Source: Marinobacter sp. F3R08
GTDB lineage: Bacteria; Pseudomonadota; Gammaproteobacteria; Pseudomonadales; Oleiphilaceae
DNA: 64,000 nucleotides
Assembly (NCBI RefSeq): GCF_018860425.1
Contig: NZ_JAHKPI010000014.1
Span: 496,001-560,000, forward strand
Reading direction: 5' to 3'
In this document: piece by piece, positions 29,271 to 37,838 of the stretch
How positions within the stretch are numbered: the stretch's first letter is position 1
Layout: every line of letters starts with the position of its first letter
Program-made: the position numbers and the translations under genes
The notes under the pieces: model-generated
Database searches by the model: none
Told to the model about the DNA's origin: nothing
Seen by the model: the letters and a program-made list of their open reading frames with translations, nothing else

Positions 29271-29411
29271 AGGTGGGTTCTCGTTATTGTTTTATTGAAG
29301 GCGCTGAATTCGCCCTCTCATCAAGGGCTGGCGTTGCCCGCCGGACCCAGCAGGGGGCACGGCGACTTTTTGCGGCAATTCCAGCTCTCGACAGATTCTC
29401 AGATCCGGGTT

Positions 29412-30857
29412 TTAGCGGATAAAGAACTTATAAACCATTTTGTGGGCCGCCGACCCGTGGGGCGCATAGACAAATTTGCCGCTGTTGAATTTCTGCTTGG
29501 TAAAAATGGCCCGGTGATGGGAGAAGGTGAGGAAGCCTTCGCGACCGTGATAGTGACCCATGCCGGAATCGCCGATGCCACCAAACGGCAGATCGTCCTG
29601 AGCCACGTGCATCAGCGAATCGTTGATGCACATACCGCCGGAATGGGTGTTATGCACCACTCGCTGCTGTTGGGTCTTGTCGTACCCGAAGAAATACAGG
29701 GCCAGCGGACGGGGGCGATCGTTAATATAGTGGATAGCCTCATCCAGGCTGCCGTAACTGACGACGGGCAGAATGGGACCAAAGATTTCTTCCTGCATCA
29801 CCGCCATTTCCGGCGTGGTTTTCAGAACCAGCGTCAGCGGGATCTTGCGGGTGCCGTCCTTCAGGTTCTCCCGGGCCGGATTGATCTCCACCAGCTCAGC
29901 GCCTTTCTCCCGGGCGTCCTGAAGGTAACCCTGCAGGCGATTGTACTGACGCTCATTGATGATGGCGGTGAAATCGTCGTTGTCCCGCAAGCTGGGATAC
30001 ATTTCGGAAAAACGGGCGCGGAATTCGTCAACGAACGATTGCACCCGGTCGGCGGGGCACAGTACGTAATCTGGCGCAACGCACGTCTGTCCTGCATTAA
30101 AGGCTTTGCCGAACGCAATCCGCTGGGCTGCGTCTTCCATCGGGACATCCGGAGAAACCACGGCGGGGGATTTACCTCCCAGTTCCAGGGTGACCGGCGT
30201 CAGGTTCTCTGCTGCAGCCTTCATGACCAGCTTGCCCACGGAAGTGGAGCCGGTGAACAGCAGGTGATCAAATGGGCGCGCGGAGAAGTCTGCAGCAACG
30301 TCGGCCTCACCATTGATGACCGATACCAGGTCTTCAGGAAAGCTCGCCTCAATCAGTTCTTTGAACAGGGCGGAGGTGTGGGGGGTGAACTCCGACATCT
30401 TGATCATGGTCCGGTTACCCGCAGCCAGAGATGCCACAAGCGGGCCGACGGCAAGATACAGCGGGTAGTTCCAGGGGACAATCACGCCGATAACGCCCTT
30501 GGGCTGATAATGCACCTTGTTGCTGGCTGGCTGGAACAGCATGGATACATGCCGCTTCGAGGGCTTCATCCAGTCGCTGAGATTTTTCAGCGTGTAGTTG
30601 ATGCCCTGGATCGACGGCATGATCTCGGCAATCAGGGATTCGTCTTTCGACCGGCAGCTGAAATCGCGGTCGATGGCGTCCACGAGCCGATCCTGGTTAC
30701 TCAGTAGTGCCCGCTTCAGGCGTTTCAGGTTTTCCTGCCGCTCGGCCAGAGAAGGCATGGGATTGTTGCGGAACGCCTTTTTCTGATCTTCAAGCACGCG
30801 GTGAGTGTGCTGAATCAGTTTCTTGCTCTCGGTGAGCTGAACGACAGTGGCTCCCAT
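29412..30857 (-). CDS. calB: Aldehyde dehydrogenase, coniferyl-aldehyde type
   Basis: NAD(P)-dependent aldehyde dehydrogenase of 481 residues. The catalytic Cys is in FNAGQTCVAPDY and the general-base Glu in TLELGGKSP; the coenzyme loop FTGSTSVGK precedes it. Sequence style (VIGVIVPWNYPLYLAVGPL, PFGGIGDSGMGHYHG) fits the coniferyl aldehyde dehydrogenase group, whose members also act on fatty aldehydes. It is the first gene of the cassette that continues with the Tat lipoprotein and GMC oxidoreductase. Together these would take an alcohol to an acid. Confidence 0.9.
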   Translation of the reverse strand: MGATVVQLTESKKLIQHTHRVLEDQKKAFRNNPMPSLAERQENLKRLKRALLSNQDRLVDAIDRDFSCRSKDESLIAEIMPSIQGINYTLKNLSDWMKPSKRHVSMLFQPASNKVHYQPKGVIGVIVPWNYPLYLAVGPLVASLAAGNRTMIKMSEFTPHTSALFKELIEASFPEDLVSVINGEADVAADFSARPFDHLLFTGSTSVGKLVMKAAAENLTPVTLELGGKSPAVVSPDVPMEDAAQRIAFGKAFNAGQTCVAPDYVLCPADRVQSFVDEFRARFSEMYPSLRDNDDFTAIINERQYNRLQGYLQDAREKGAELVEINPARENLKDGTRKIPLTLVLKTTPEMAVMQEEIFGPILPVVSYGSLDEAIHYINDRPRPLALYFFGYDKTQQQRVVHNTHSGGMCINDSLMHVAQDDLPFGGIGDSGMGHYHGREGFLTFSHHRAIFTKQKFNSGKFVYAPHGSAAHKMVYKFFIR

Positions 30858-30963
30858 GATGCTCTCTCCTCTTTGGCTCCGATCAAAATCTGTTAACTGG
30901 CTGTTATTTTTGGAAAGCGAACGACCGGTGAAAAAGTGCTCAACTTGCGTGTGGAGGTATTAT

Positions 30964-30979
30964 TAGAGTATATACTCTA
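30964..30979. promoter_or_regulatory. Perfect 16-bp palindrome, probable TetR operator
   Basis: TAGAGTATATACTCTA is identical to its reverse complement. It lies between the divergent aldehyde dehydrogenase and TetR genes, 68 bases before the TetR start and 107 before the dehydrogenase start. It contains TATACT on both strands, so a bound repressor could block promoters in both directions. Confidence 0.7.
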
Positions 30980-31046
30980 GTGAGTCAAGCGGAGATGGCG
31001 GGCTCATCTTGCCATCTGTGAGCTGTACAACAAACGCCGAAGGTTT

Positions 31047-31727
31047 ATGAAGACAAGAGACAAAATACTGCTCTCCAGCCTGGAGTTGTTCAACGAACGG
31101 GGCGAGCGCAACGTCACCACCAATCATATTGCGGCGCACCTGGCCATTTCACCGGGTAACCTCTATTACCACTTCCGCAACAAGTCGGACATCATCTACG
31201 AGATCTTCCTGGAATATGAGAAGCTGGTGGATTTCTATCTGGACATTCCGGAAGACCGCGCCATGACTCTCGATGACATGGCCTTTTATCTGGAATCAGT
31301 GTTTGACGGTCTCTGGAGTTACCGGTTTTTCCATCGTGATCTGGAATACCTTCTGGACAGTGACCCGAGACTGCGGCAAGACTATCGCGAATTTACCAAT
31401 CGCTGTCTGGCGGCAATCAGTCGCATCTTCGAGAAGTTGGCAGAGGCGGGAATCATTGAACCTCAGGAAGAAGGTCTGCGGTCCGCCATGTCCCTGAATG
31501 TGTGGTTGGTGATTACTAACTGGATGGCATTCCTGAAAACGGCCCATGCCGCCGAGGCGTCCGCCTGTCTTACGCTTACAGAGCTGAAGCAGGGTATCTA
31601 TCAGGTACTGACCCTGGAAGTTCCCTATCTGACTCCGGCTTATCGTGAACGGGTGATGGCGCTGAGGGAAAAATATCGCCCGGCTCTTCACGGCAAGTGC
31701 GATCAGGATTCTGAGGTGTGTAAGTAA
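31047..31727 (+). CDS. TetR-family regulator of the alcohol/aldehyde oxidation cassette
   Basis: A 226-residue TetR regulator. The helix-turn-helix is at about 5-50, including HIAAHLAISPGNLYYHFRNKSDI. The C-terminal ligand pocket is aromatic-rich (GLWSYRFFHRDLEYLL), consistent with a hydrophobic ligand. It is divergent from the aldehyde dehydrogenase gene, with the 16-bp palindrome between. Control of that cassette and of itself is the simple inference. Its ligand may be a fatty aldehyde or acyl-CoA, but nothing proves this. Confidence 0.9.
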   Translation: MKTRDKILLSSLELFNERGERNVTTNHIAAHLAISPGNLYYHFRNKSDIIYEIFLEYEKLVDFYLDIPEDRAMTLDDMAFYLESVFDGLWSYRFFHRDLEYLLDSDPRLRQDYREFTNRCLAAISRIFEKLAEAGIIEPQEEGLRSAMSLNVWLVITNWMAFLKTAHAAEASACLTLTELKQGIYQVLTLEVPYLTPAYRERVMALREKYRPALHGKCDQDSEVCK

Positions 31728-31761
31728 AACCCGAAAAAATGATCAGAAAGTGATCTGACCT

Positions 31762-31789
31762 GGAACTTTAGTCGAACATAAGAGTCACT
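31762..31789 (+). promoter_or_regulatory. Sigma-E/sigma-22-like promoter of the predicted sRNA
   Basis: GGAACTT (31762-31768) matches the sigma-E/AlgU -35 consensus exactly. Fifteen bases later GTCACT (31784-31789) partly matches the -10 (GTCTAA/TCTGA type). Transcription would begin near 31796. The -10 is only a partial match. Confidence 0.5.
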
Positions 31790-31795
31790 AAGAGT

Positions 31796-31905
31796 GACGT
31801 TAGGAATTCGGATTTTCCTTGCGTCTTCTGAGTGCGATCTCAGGTTTTAGCACGTCGCAAACCCTGACGTTTAACCGGCCTGCTTTCTGGTAGGCCGGCT
31901 TTTTT
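31796..31905 (+). ncRNA. Predicted small RNA in the Spot 42/ErsA position beside engB
   Basis: A non-coding stretch of about 110 bases between tetR and the convergent engB. It starts just after a sigma-E-like promoter and ends at a rho-independent terminator. Internal structure is visible: TTGCG (31819-31823) with CGCAA (31856-31860), and CTGAG (31828-31832) with CTCAG (31839-31843). A pyrimidine-rich segment (31813-31829) could be partly unpaired and act as an antisense region. Spot 42 in E. coli and ErsA in Pseudomonas aeruginosa lie next to engB, and ErsA is sigma-22 dependent. Sequence homology to either cannot be checked here. Confidence 0.55.
31875..31905 (+). terminator. Rho-independent terminator of the predicted sRNA/tetR
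   Basis: CCGGCCT (31875-31881) pairs with AGGCCGG (31892-31898), followed by six T (31900-31905) on the plus strand only. It ends ten bases before the engB stop on the other strand. Confidence 0.85.
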
Positions 31906-31914
31906 CAACTTTGC

Positions 31915-32562
31915 TCAGGTGGCAGCGTCGGTTTCCCCGGCATCTCCTTCCAGCCAGTCGATCAGTGCCTCCCGGCATTCGTCAACACCTCGCTTTGATG
32001 TTGCAGAGAACATGATCAGATGTTCCACGCAGCTGTATGCTTCCAGTTTTTTGGCAATGCCCAACATGGCAGTTTTGGCCTGGCCAAACTTCAGCTTGTC
32101 AGCTTTGGTGGCCAGAATCATCAGGGGCAGGTTGTTATGCTCGCACCATTCCACCATCATTTGGTCGAAATCGGTCAGCGGGTGGCGTATGTCCATCACC
32201 AGAACCAGGCCGCGAAGGCAGCGTCGGTCATTCAGGTAGTGGCCCAGGTGCTTTTGCCAGTCATCTTTCATATCCCTGGATACTTTGGCATAGCCATATC
32301 CGGGGAGATCCACCAGTCGGCACTGTTCCCGATTGAGGGAGAAAAAGTTGATCAGCCGGGTGCGGCCCGGAGTCTTGCTGGTTCGGGCCAGTTTTCCATT
32401 AACAGTGATGGCGTTCAGCGCACTGGATTTACCGGCGTTTGAGCGACCGGCAAAGGCGACTTCCGCGCCAATGTCAGGCGGACACTCGTCCAGACGGGAA
32501 GCGCTGATAAGAAAACGGGCGCTGTTAAACGAGAGGCTTTTTTGAGTCAGATCAGGGTCCAC
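31915..32562 (-). CDS. engB: Ribosome-biogenesis GTPase EngB (YihA/YsxC)
   Basis: Essential GTPase of large-subunit assembly. It has 215 residues. Walker A is GRSNAGKSS (39-47), G2 includes [11 protein letters not shown]3 is [11 protein letters not shown]4 is TKADKL and G5 is FSATS. The start is GTG at 32562, placing the usual N-terminal [13 protein letters not shown] correctly. It is divergent from cytochrome c4, with dsbA beyond, as in Pseudomonas. Confidence 0.97.
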   Translation of the reverse strand: MDPDLTQKSLSFNSARFLISASRLDECPPDIGAEVAFAGRSNAGKSSALNAITVNGKLARTSKTPGRTRLINFFSLNREQCRLVDLPGYGYAKVSRDMKDDWQKHLGHYLNDRRCLRGLVLVMDIRHPLTDFDQMMVEWCEHNNLPLMILATKADKLKFGQAKTAMLGIAKKLEAYSCVEHLIMFSATSKRGVDECREALIDWLEGDAGETDAAT

Positions 32563-32605
32563 AGCGGTTGGCTTTCCTTTGGATTTCAGTTATCGGGGAT
32601 TAATG

Positions 32606-32611
32606 TATAAT
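32606..32611 (+). promoter_or_regulatory. -10 element of the cytochrome c4 promoter
   Basis: A perfect TATAAT stands 128 bases before the cytochrome c4 start in the divergent engB-cytochrome c4 gap. No good -35 is seen at 16-18 bases, so only the -10 is claimed. Confidence 0.5.
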
Positions 32612-32738
32612 GCTACACCAATTCCGGGCGGCGCGCTGCGCGCGACCGCTACCAGCCCCGGTTTTGAGCCTGACTGGTCAGCGCCTGCCGGCTGCAAAGC
32701 GAAGAATACCTTTAAAAGATGAGAGAAGCGGAGCGAGC

Positions 32739-33347
32739 ATGAAAAAACTGATCGCAGGAGTAGTTCTCGGTGTTGGCCTCACAGCGATGGCGCACGGGGC
32801 TGGAGATCCTCAAGCAGGCGAACAGAACGCAGCGGTATGTGCTGGTTGTCATGGCCAGAATGGCGCCAAGCCGATTATGGGTTCTTATCCGAAACTGTCA
32901 GGTTTGGGAGAAAAGTACCTTTATCGCCAGCTGACGGCGATACAAAGTAAAGAGCGAAACATTGCTGAAATGACCGGTATTCTGGACAACATGTCGGATC
33001 AGGATCTGCAGGATCTGGCCGCTTATTTTGCCGGTAAGGACATGGTCGTCAGTCAGGCCAATCCGGATCTGGTCGATCAGGGCTCTGCTTTGTATCGTGG
33101 CGGCAATATGGCGACCGGCGTTCCAGCCTGTGCCGGCTGCCACAACCCGACAGGTGCTGGCAACGAGCCTGCCGGCTATCCGGCCCTCGGCGGTCAGAAT
33201 GCCGACTACCTGGTGAAACAGCTGAAAGCCTTCCGTGATGGCCAGCGCAATAATGGTTCCAACGCGGCCATTATGATGGATGTGGCATCCAAGCTGACGG
33301 ATGCCGAAATTGAAGCGGTCTCCAGTTACATTTCCGGCCTGAACTGA
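32739..33347 (+). CDS. Dihaem cytochrome c4
   Basis: Periplasmic dihaem c-type cytochrome that passes electrons to terminal oxidases. It has 202 residues from the ATG at 32739 (GGAG upstream). Signal peptide 1-20 (MKKLIAGVVL..MAHG). Two CAGCH haem motifs lie in duplicated halves: C34/C37/H38 and C131/C134/H135. Methionines for axial ligation are present after each. A terminator follows at 33368. Confidence 0.96.
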   Translation: MKKLIAGVVLGVGLTAMAHGAGDPQAGEQNAAVCAGCHGQNGAKPIMGSYPKLSGLGEKYLYRQLTAIQSKERNIAEMTGILDNMSDQDLQDLAAYFAGKDMVVSQANPDLVDQGSALYRGGNMATGVPACAGCHNPTGAGNEPAGYPALGGQNADYLVKQLKAFRDGQRNNGSNAAIMMDVASKLTDAEIEAVSSYISGLN

Positions 33348-33367
33348 CGCCGCCGGTATGTTCCTGT

Positions 33368-33393
33368 AAACCCCGCCTTGTGCGGGGTTTTTT
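33368..33393 (+). terminator. Terminator after cytochrome c4
   Basis: CCCCGC (33371-33376) and GCGGGG (33382-33387) with a five-base loop, an A run before and six T after. Confidence 0.9.
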
Positions 33394-33491
33394 GTTGCCT
33401 TTCGTTTCTGTAACTGCCGGTCAGTGGAACTTTTCAGCTGCGCTGGGTCATAATCCCTCAATCACGAAATTCAGATAACCGGAGATTTTTC

Positions 33492-34127
33492 ATGTTTCGA
33501 TCCTTCAGAACAACTTTCCTGCTGTTGTTGGCGCTGTCTGTTGCTGGCCTGGCCAATGCCGCAGAATGGCAAGAAGGTACCCATTACAAGCGCCTGGACA
33601 ATCCGGTACACACTGACAGTGAGTCCGGCGTCGAGGTGGCAGAAGTGTTCTGGTATGGCTGCCCTCACTGCTACAACTTCAAGCCGCTGATTGAGGACTG
33701 GGCGGCCAATGCGCCGGATTACGTCAATTTCGTAAAGATACCGGCGGCGCTGGGAAGAAACTGGGAGCCTCACGCCTATGCGTTCTATGCCCTCGAGGCC
33801 ATGGGCGAGCTGGATAAGGTCCACGATGCCCTGTTCGATGCTCTTGCTGGCGAACGCCGTCCTCTGAATACACCGGAAGCCCTGGCTGATTTTGTGGCGG
33901 ATTACGGTGTGGATCCTGATGAATTTATCAGTACTTACAAAAGCTTCGGTGTAAATGCCCGTATGCAGAAAGCCCAGTCGAAAATCCGGGGCGCCCGGAT
34001 TACCGGAACACCGACCATGCTGGTTAATGGTAAATACACCGTCAGTGCCTCTATGGCGGGTAGCCATGAGGCAGTTCTGGAGGTAGTGGACTATCTTGTT
34101 TCCAGGGAGCATGGTGAGGCGGAATAA
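33492..34127 (+). CDS. dsbA: Thiol:disulfide oxidoreductase DsbA
   Basis: Periplasmic oxidase that introduces disulfide bonds into exported proteins. It has 211 residues. A signal peptide (1-23, ending LANA) precedes EWQEGTHY. The active site is C57-P-H-C60 in WYGCPHCYNF, and the cis-proline loop is TGTPTMLVNG. It follows cytochrome c4 and precedes an endonuclease-fold gene, the order found in Pseudomonas. Confidence 0.96.
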   Translation: MFRSFRTTFLLLLALSVAGLANAAEWQEGTHYKRLDNPVHTDSESGVEVAEVFWYGCPHCYNFKPLIEDWAANAPDYVNFVKIPAALGRNWEPHAYAFYALEAMGELDKVHDALFDALAGERRPLNTPEALADFVADYGVDPDEFISTYKSFGVNARMQKAQSKIRGARITGTPTMLVNGKYTVSASMAGSHEAVLEVVDYLVSREHGEAE

Positions 34128-34187
34128 CGCGGAAATGCGGAATGTGGCCCGAGCATAGCGAGCAGCCGGCCGGTTGAGGCCGCCATT

Positions 34188-35048
34188 ATGTATAAGCGTA
34201 TCCGAAAGCAGTTGAATGGCATCCTGAAGCCGGCTGGCGGGCCAAGGGGTGCCTGTTCCGGAACCGAGCATGTGCCGGACTTTGAGCCGCAACGGCACGT
34301 GCGCCTGCTTACCTTCAATATACAGGTGGGTATCAATACCTCATCCTACCGCCATTACCTCACCCGAAGCTGGCAGCATGTGCTGCCTCACCGTAACCGT
34401 ATCGAGAACCTGGACCGGATTGCGTCCCTGCTGCGCAGTTATGACGTGGTGGCGTTGCAGGAGTGCGATGGGGGCAGTCTGCGCAGCGGCTACATCAATC
34501 AGGTGCAATACCTGGCTGAAGCGGCGGGTATTCCCTATTGGTATCAACAGCTGAACCGGAACCTCGGTCAGTTCGCCCAGCATAGCAATGGCCTGTTAAG
34601 TCGGTACCGACCGCTGGATGTTACCGAGCACAAGTTGCCCGGACTGATTCCGGGGCGAGGCGCTATCATTGCCCGCTATGGAACCGAGCAGGATCCTCTG
34701 GTGCTGGTGTTGATGCATCTGTCTCTTAGCAAGGCGGCTCAGCAGCGTCAATTGGGCTACGTTCGGGAACTGATTGCCGATTATCGGCATGTGGTTTTGA
34801 TGGGGGACATGAATGCCCATGCCGAGCAGCTGCTGACCAAGACCCCGTTGCGGGAGACGGATCTGGTGCCGTTGCCTGATACCGCCCACAGCTTTCCGAG
34901 CTGGCGTCCGGAGAAGGCGCTGGATCATATCCTGGTGAGTCCGTCGCTGGTAATCAGACGCTCGGAGGTGGTGAGTTATCCGATGTCGGATCACCTGCCC
35001 ATTGCGATGGATGTGGCGTTACCTGAGGGTTACCTGGAGAAGTTCTGA
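34188..35048 (+). CDS. Endonuclease/exonuclease/phosphatase-fold protein
   Basis: A 286-residue metal-dependent hydrolase of the EEP superfamily. Conserved points are RLLTFNIQVG (about 40, Asn), VVALQEC (Glu), MHLSLS, LMGDMNAH (GDxN) and the C-terminal SDHLPI (catalytic Asp-His). It has no signal peptide. The substrate may be nucleic acid, nucleotide or phospholipid and cannot be told from sequence. Its place after dsbA is conserved in Pseudomonas. Confidence 0.88.
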   Translation: MYKRIRKQLNGILKPAGGPRGACSGTEHVPDFEPQRHVRLLTFNIQVGINTSSYRHYLTRSWQHVLPHRNRIENLDRIASLLRSYDVVALQECDGGSLRSGYINQVQYLAEAAGIPYWYQQLNRNLGQFAQHSNGLLSRYRPLDVTEHKLPGLIPGRGAIIARYGTEQDPLVLVLMHLSLSKAAQQRQLGYVRELIADYRHVVLMGDMNAHAEQLLTKTPLRETDLVPLPDTAHSFPSWRPEKALDHILVSPSLVIRRSEVVSYPMSDHLPIAMDVALPEGYLEKF

Positions 35049-35059
35049 GAGTAAGAAGT

Positions 35060-35097
35060 CACAAAAAAGCCCGGCACATAGGCCGGGCTTTTTTGTG
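35060..35097. terminator. Bidirectional terminator
   Basis: GCCCGGC (35069-35075) and GCCGGGC (35082-35088) are flanked by an A run on the left and a T run on the right. It separates the endonuclease-fold gene from rpmG. Confidence 0.92.
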
Positions 35098-35113
35098 AAG
35101 GCCAGATCAGGAA

Positions 35114-35269
35114 TTACTTGATCTTGGCTTCTTTGTACGCAACGTGCTTACGGACAACCGGATCGTATTTTTTGATCTCGATCTTTTCCGGGGTGTTACG
35201 CTTGTTCTTGTTGGTCGTGTAGAAGTGACCAGTGCCTGCTGATGAAACCAGCTTGATTTTCTCGCGCAT
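35114..35269 (-). CDS. rpmG: 50S ribosomal protein L33
   Basis: Ribosomal protein of 51 residues, read directly from the minus strand. It begins [19 protein letters not shown], continues through [16 protein letters not shown] and ends KEAKIK. It lacks the two CxxC pairs of zinc-binding L33 and so is the zinc-free form. It lies 11 bases after rpmB and shares its promoter. Confidence 0.97.
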   Translation of the reverse strand: MREKIKLVSSAGTGHFYTTNKNKRNTPEKIEIKKYDPVVRKHVAYKEAKIK

Positions 35270-35280
35270 GATGCGGCTCC

Positions 35281-35517
35281 TTAGAATTTCTCGCCGCGGG
35301 CACGAAGATCGGCCAGCACAGCGTCAATGCCTTTTTTATCGATGATGCGCATACCCTTGGTGGATACGCGCAGCTTCACGAAACGCTTCTCGGACTCAAC
35401 CCAGAAACGGTGGTTCTGCAGATTCGGCAGAAAACGACGACGAGTGTGGTTCATCGCGTGGGAAACGTTGTTACCGGATACCGGACGCTTACCGGTAACC
35501 TGACAAACTCTGGACAT
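35281..35517 (-). CDS. rpmB: 50S ribosomal protein L28
   Basis: Ribosomal protein of 78 residues. The start is the ATG at 35517, six bases after GGAGG, giving [20 protein letters not shown]; a longer frame from 35547 is not the start. [12 protein letters not shown] and [14 protein letters not shown] are typical L28 segments. It is the first gene of rpmB-rpmG. Confidence 0.97.
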   Translation of the reverse strand: MSRVCQVTGKRPVSGNNVSHAMNHTRRRFLPNLQNHRFWVESEKRFVKLRVSTKGMRIIDKKGIDAVLADLRARGEKF

Positions 35518-35656
35518 ACTTGCCTCCGACCTGAGCAATGGTCTCAATAATACGAATTCGTTTTTAATGCGTCTCTGGTTGCTAAGGAGCCGTTACGCTC
35601 CCATTCGCGCCTCTAAACTGAACGCTGCTCGCCAGACGCCGCCAGAAAGGGACGCT

Positions 35657-35685
35657 TTTATACCAGAACTCACCCCCCAACGCAA
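35657..35685 (-). promoter_or_regulatory. Sigma-70 promoter of rpmB-rpmG
   Basis: TTGCGT (-35, 35685-35680), a 17-base spacer and TATAAA (-10, 35662-35657) read towards rpmB. The leader to the rpmB start is about 130 bases. Confidence 0.75.
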
Positions 35686-35745
35686 AAAATTGTTGGGAAT
35701 TTGGCCAATTTTCCGGCATTGACGTGCACAGCGTTAAACCAGATT

Positions 35746-36420
35746 TTACATCAGACCCCGTTCAGCGAGTGATATTACCTCACCATGGCCCACAACCATA
35801 TGGTCAAGAACCCTGATATCCACCATCCCCAGCGCGTCCTTGAGGCGACGGGTCAGTGAAATGTCGGCCTGGCTCGGCTCGGCCACGCCCGAAGGGTGGT
35901 TGTGTGCAAAAATCACCGCCGCCGCATTGTCCTCCAGCGCCTGCCGCACCACTTCTCGTGGATACACTGCGGCGCCGTCGATGGTACCCCGGAACAATTC
36001 GCGGTATTGAATGACCCGATGGCGATTGTCCAGGAAAAGGCCGGCAAACACTTCATGGGGATAGGTGCCCAGGCGGCTGGTGAGGAAGCGGCGAGTATCT
36101 TCCGGAGAGCGCAGAGGATCTCCCTGGCGCAGTGGCTCATCCATGACCCGGCGAGCCATTTCCATGGCCGCCTGTACCTGGGCATACTTTGCTGTGCCCA
36201 GGCCTTTGATGCCACAGAACTGGCGTTGCGAAGCGGTCAACAGTCCCCGCAGGCCGGAAAATTCGTCAATCAGGTGGCGGGCAAGTGCCATCACTGGCAT
36301 GCCAGTGGTTCCGGTGCGGAGAAAAATTGCGAGCAGCTCGGCATCGGAAAGGGTTTGTGCACCATGGGCTAGCAGGCGCTCCCGCGGACGTTCGTCCGCA
36401 GGCCAGGCGAAGTCTGTCAT
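35746..36420 (-). CDS. radC: RadC/JAB-domain protein
   Basis: A 224-residue RadC-family protein. The N-terminal half has helix-hairpin-helix-like segments ([16 protein letters not shown]). The C-terminal JAMM metal motif is complete: E in the strand before, [14 protein letters not shown]. Despite the name, a role in repair is not established; the JAMM site suggests a metalloprotease or nuclease fold. AGGAAG precedes the ATG at 36420. It is divergent from coaBC, the order of Pseudomonas. Confidence 0.93.
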   Translation of the reverse strand: MTDFAWPADERPRERLLAHGAQTLSDAELLAIFLRTGTTGMPVMALARHLIDEFSGLRGLLTASQRQFCGIKGLGTAKYAQVQAAMEMARRVMDEPLRQGDPLRSPEDTRRFLTSRLGTYPHEVFAGLFLDNRHRVIQYRELFRGTIDGAAVYPREVVRQALEDNAAAVIFAHNHPSGVAEPSQADISLTRRLKDALGMVDIRVLDHMVVGHGEVISLAERGLM

Positions 36421-36484
36421 CTTGGCTTCCTTGCATTGGTCCTGGCGCTTCCTGCGCCGTAACGGGCATCTCAGAGTTACAAAG

Positions 36485-36502
36485 GTTACTTCAAAAAGTA
36501 AC
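36485..36502. repeat. Inverted repeat in the radC-coaBC gap
   Basis: GTTACTT, four bases, AAGTAAC: perfect 7-bp arms, 65 bases upstream of radC and 95 upstream of coaBC. GTTAC also occurs ten bases earlier. It could be an operator or a hairpin in a leader; nothing identifies the factor. Confidence 0.5.
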
Positions 36503-36596
36503 AATCGGTAAACGTATGCCGGGGCTGGCAGGCTGTCGCTCCGGCCTGAGCATGCTATCTTATAAGCCTTTCATTTTATGTGGAAACGGAGCCCCT

Positions 36597-37796
36597 ATGG
36601 CCGTCAGACGAATCCTTCTGGGTGTGACCGGTGGTATTGCCGCCTATAAGAGCGCTGAACTGGTACGCCAGATGAAGAAGGCAGGCCTTGAGGTGCGGGT
36701 GGTCATGACCCGGGGTGCCGAAGCTTTCGTGACGCCGCTGACGTTTCAGGCCCTTAGCGGTGAGCCGGTCCGGACATCCTTGCTGGATCCCGAGGCAGAA
36801 GCAGGCATGGGACATATCGAGTTGGCAAAATGGGCCGATCAAGTGGTCATTGCGCCGGCATCGGCGGATTTCATTGCGCGGCTGGCTCAGGGCATGGCAG
36901 ATGATCTGCTGGCTACCGTCTGCTGTGCAACCGAAGCGCCCATAGCGGTCGTGCCGGCGATGAATCAGGCAATGTGGAGCAACGGGCGGACCCAACGAAA
37001 CATCCGGCTTCTTGAAGCGGATCCCCAGATTGAGTTGTGGGGCCCCGACCAGGGTGCACAGGCTTGTGGTGATACCGGTCCTGGGCGGATGCTGGAGCCC
37101 GAGGCGATCCTCGGGATGCTCAATACCAATGAGTCACAGGCGCTCGCCGGTAAAAACGTGGTCATTACTGCTGGCCCGACCCGTGAACCAATTGATCCGG
37201 TTCGCTATATCAGCAATCACAGCTCGGGGAAAATGGGCTATGCGCTGGCCAGTGCGGCCCGCAAGGCAGGTGCCCGGGTCACGCTTGTCAGTGGTCCCGT
37301 GATGCTGGCGCCCCCTGCCGGTGTTGATGTGCGCCCGGTGACAACAGCGGAAGACATGTTGCAGGCAGCCTCGGCTGCCGTCGATGAAGGCTGCGACCTC
37401 TTTATTGCGACAGCCGCAGTTGCGGATTATCGCCCTGAAACCTGCGCCGGAGACAAGATCAAAAAGTCCAGTGATGCGATGGCGCTTCCACTGGTACGTA
37501 ATCCGGATACCCTGGCGACCATAGCAGGGCGCACAGATGCACCGTTTACTGTGGGGTTCGCCGCAGAAACCACCGATGTGGCCAGTTATGCGGTCGGTAA
37601 AATGCAGCGTAAGAAGCTGAACATGATTGTAGCCAATGATGTGTCGGTCCCGGGGCTGGGTTTCAACAGTGACGATAACGCGGTCATCGTGTTCTGGCCG
37701 GACGGCCAGGCGTCGATGGGGCCGGACAGCAAAACGAACATTGCCCGACAACTCGTGGCAATGATAAGCGAACATCTCGACCGGGCTGCCCGCTGA
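36597..37796 (+). CDS. coaBC: Bifunctional phosphopantothenoylcysteine synthetase/decarboxylase
   Basis: Catalyses two consecutive steps of coenzyme A synthesis. It has 399 residues from the ATG at 36597 (GGAG upstream). CoaC half: flavoprotein motif GVTGGIAAYKSAELVR, then the catalytic His in GMGHIELAKWAD, PAMNQAMW, and CGDTGPGRM. CoaB half: ITAGPTREPIDPVRYISN and the lysine-containing DKIKKS. A longer frame upstream overlaps radC and is not coding. Confidence 0.97.
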   Translation: MAVRRILLGVTGGIAAYKSAELVRQMKKAGLEVRVVMTRGAEAFVTPLTFQALSGEPVRTSLLDPEAEAGMGHIELAKWADQVVIAPASADFIARLAQGMADDLLATVCCATEAPIAVVPAMNQAMWSNGRTQRNIRLLEADPQIELWGPDQGAQACGDTGPGRMLEPEAILGMLNTNESQALAGKNVVITAGPTREPIDPVRYISNHSSGKMGYALASAARKAGARVTLVSGPVMLAPPAGVDVRPVTTAEDMLQAASAAVDEGCDLFIATAAVADYRPETCAGDKIKKSSDAMALPLVRNPDTLATIAGRTDAPFTVGFAAETTDVASYAVGKMQRKKLNMIVANDVSVPGLGFNSDDNAVIVFWPDGQASMGPDSKTNIARQLVAMISEHLDRAAR

Positions 37797-37838
37797 CTCA
37801 GCGCGGTGCACCAGGTCATTAAACCGACAGGATCCTCA

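Noticed and set aside
29253..30707. Open frame of 484 codons on the plus strand
   Set aside because: Antisense to the aldehyde dehydrogenase; no recognisable domains and no ribosome site.
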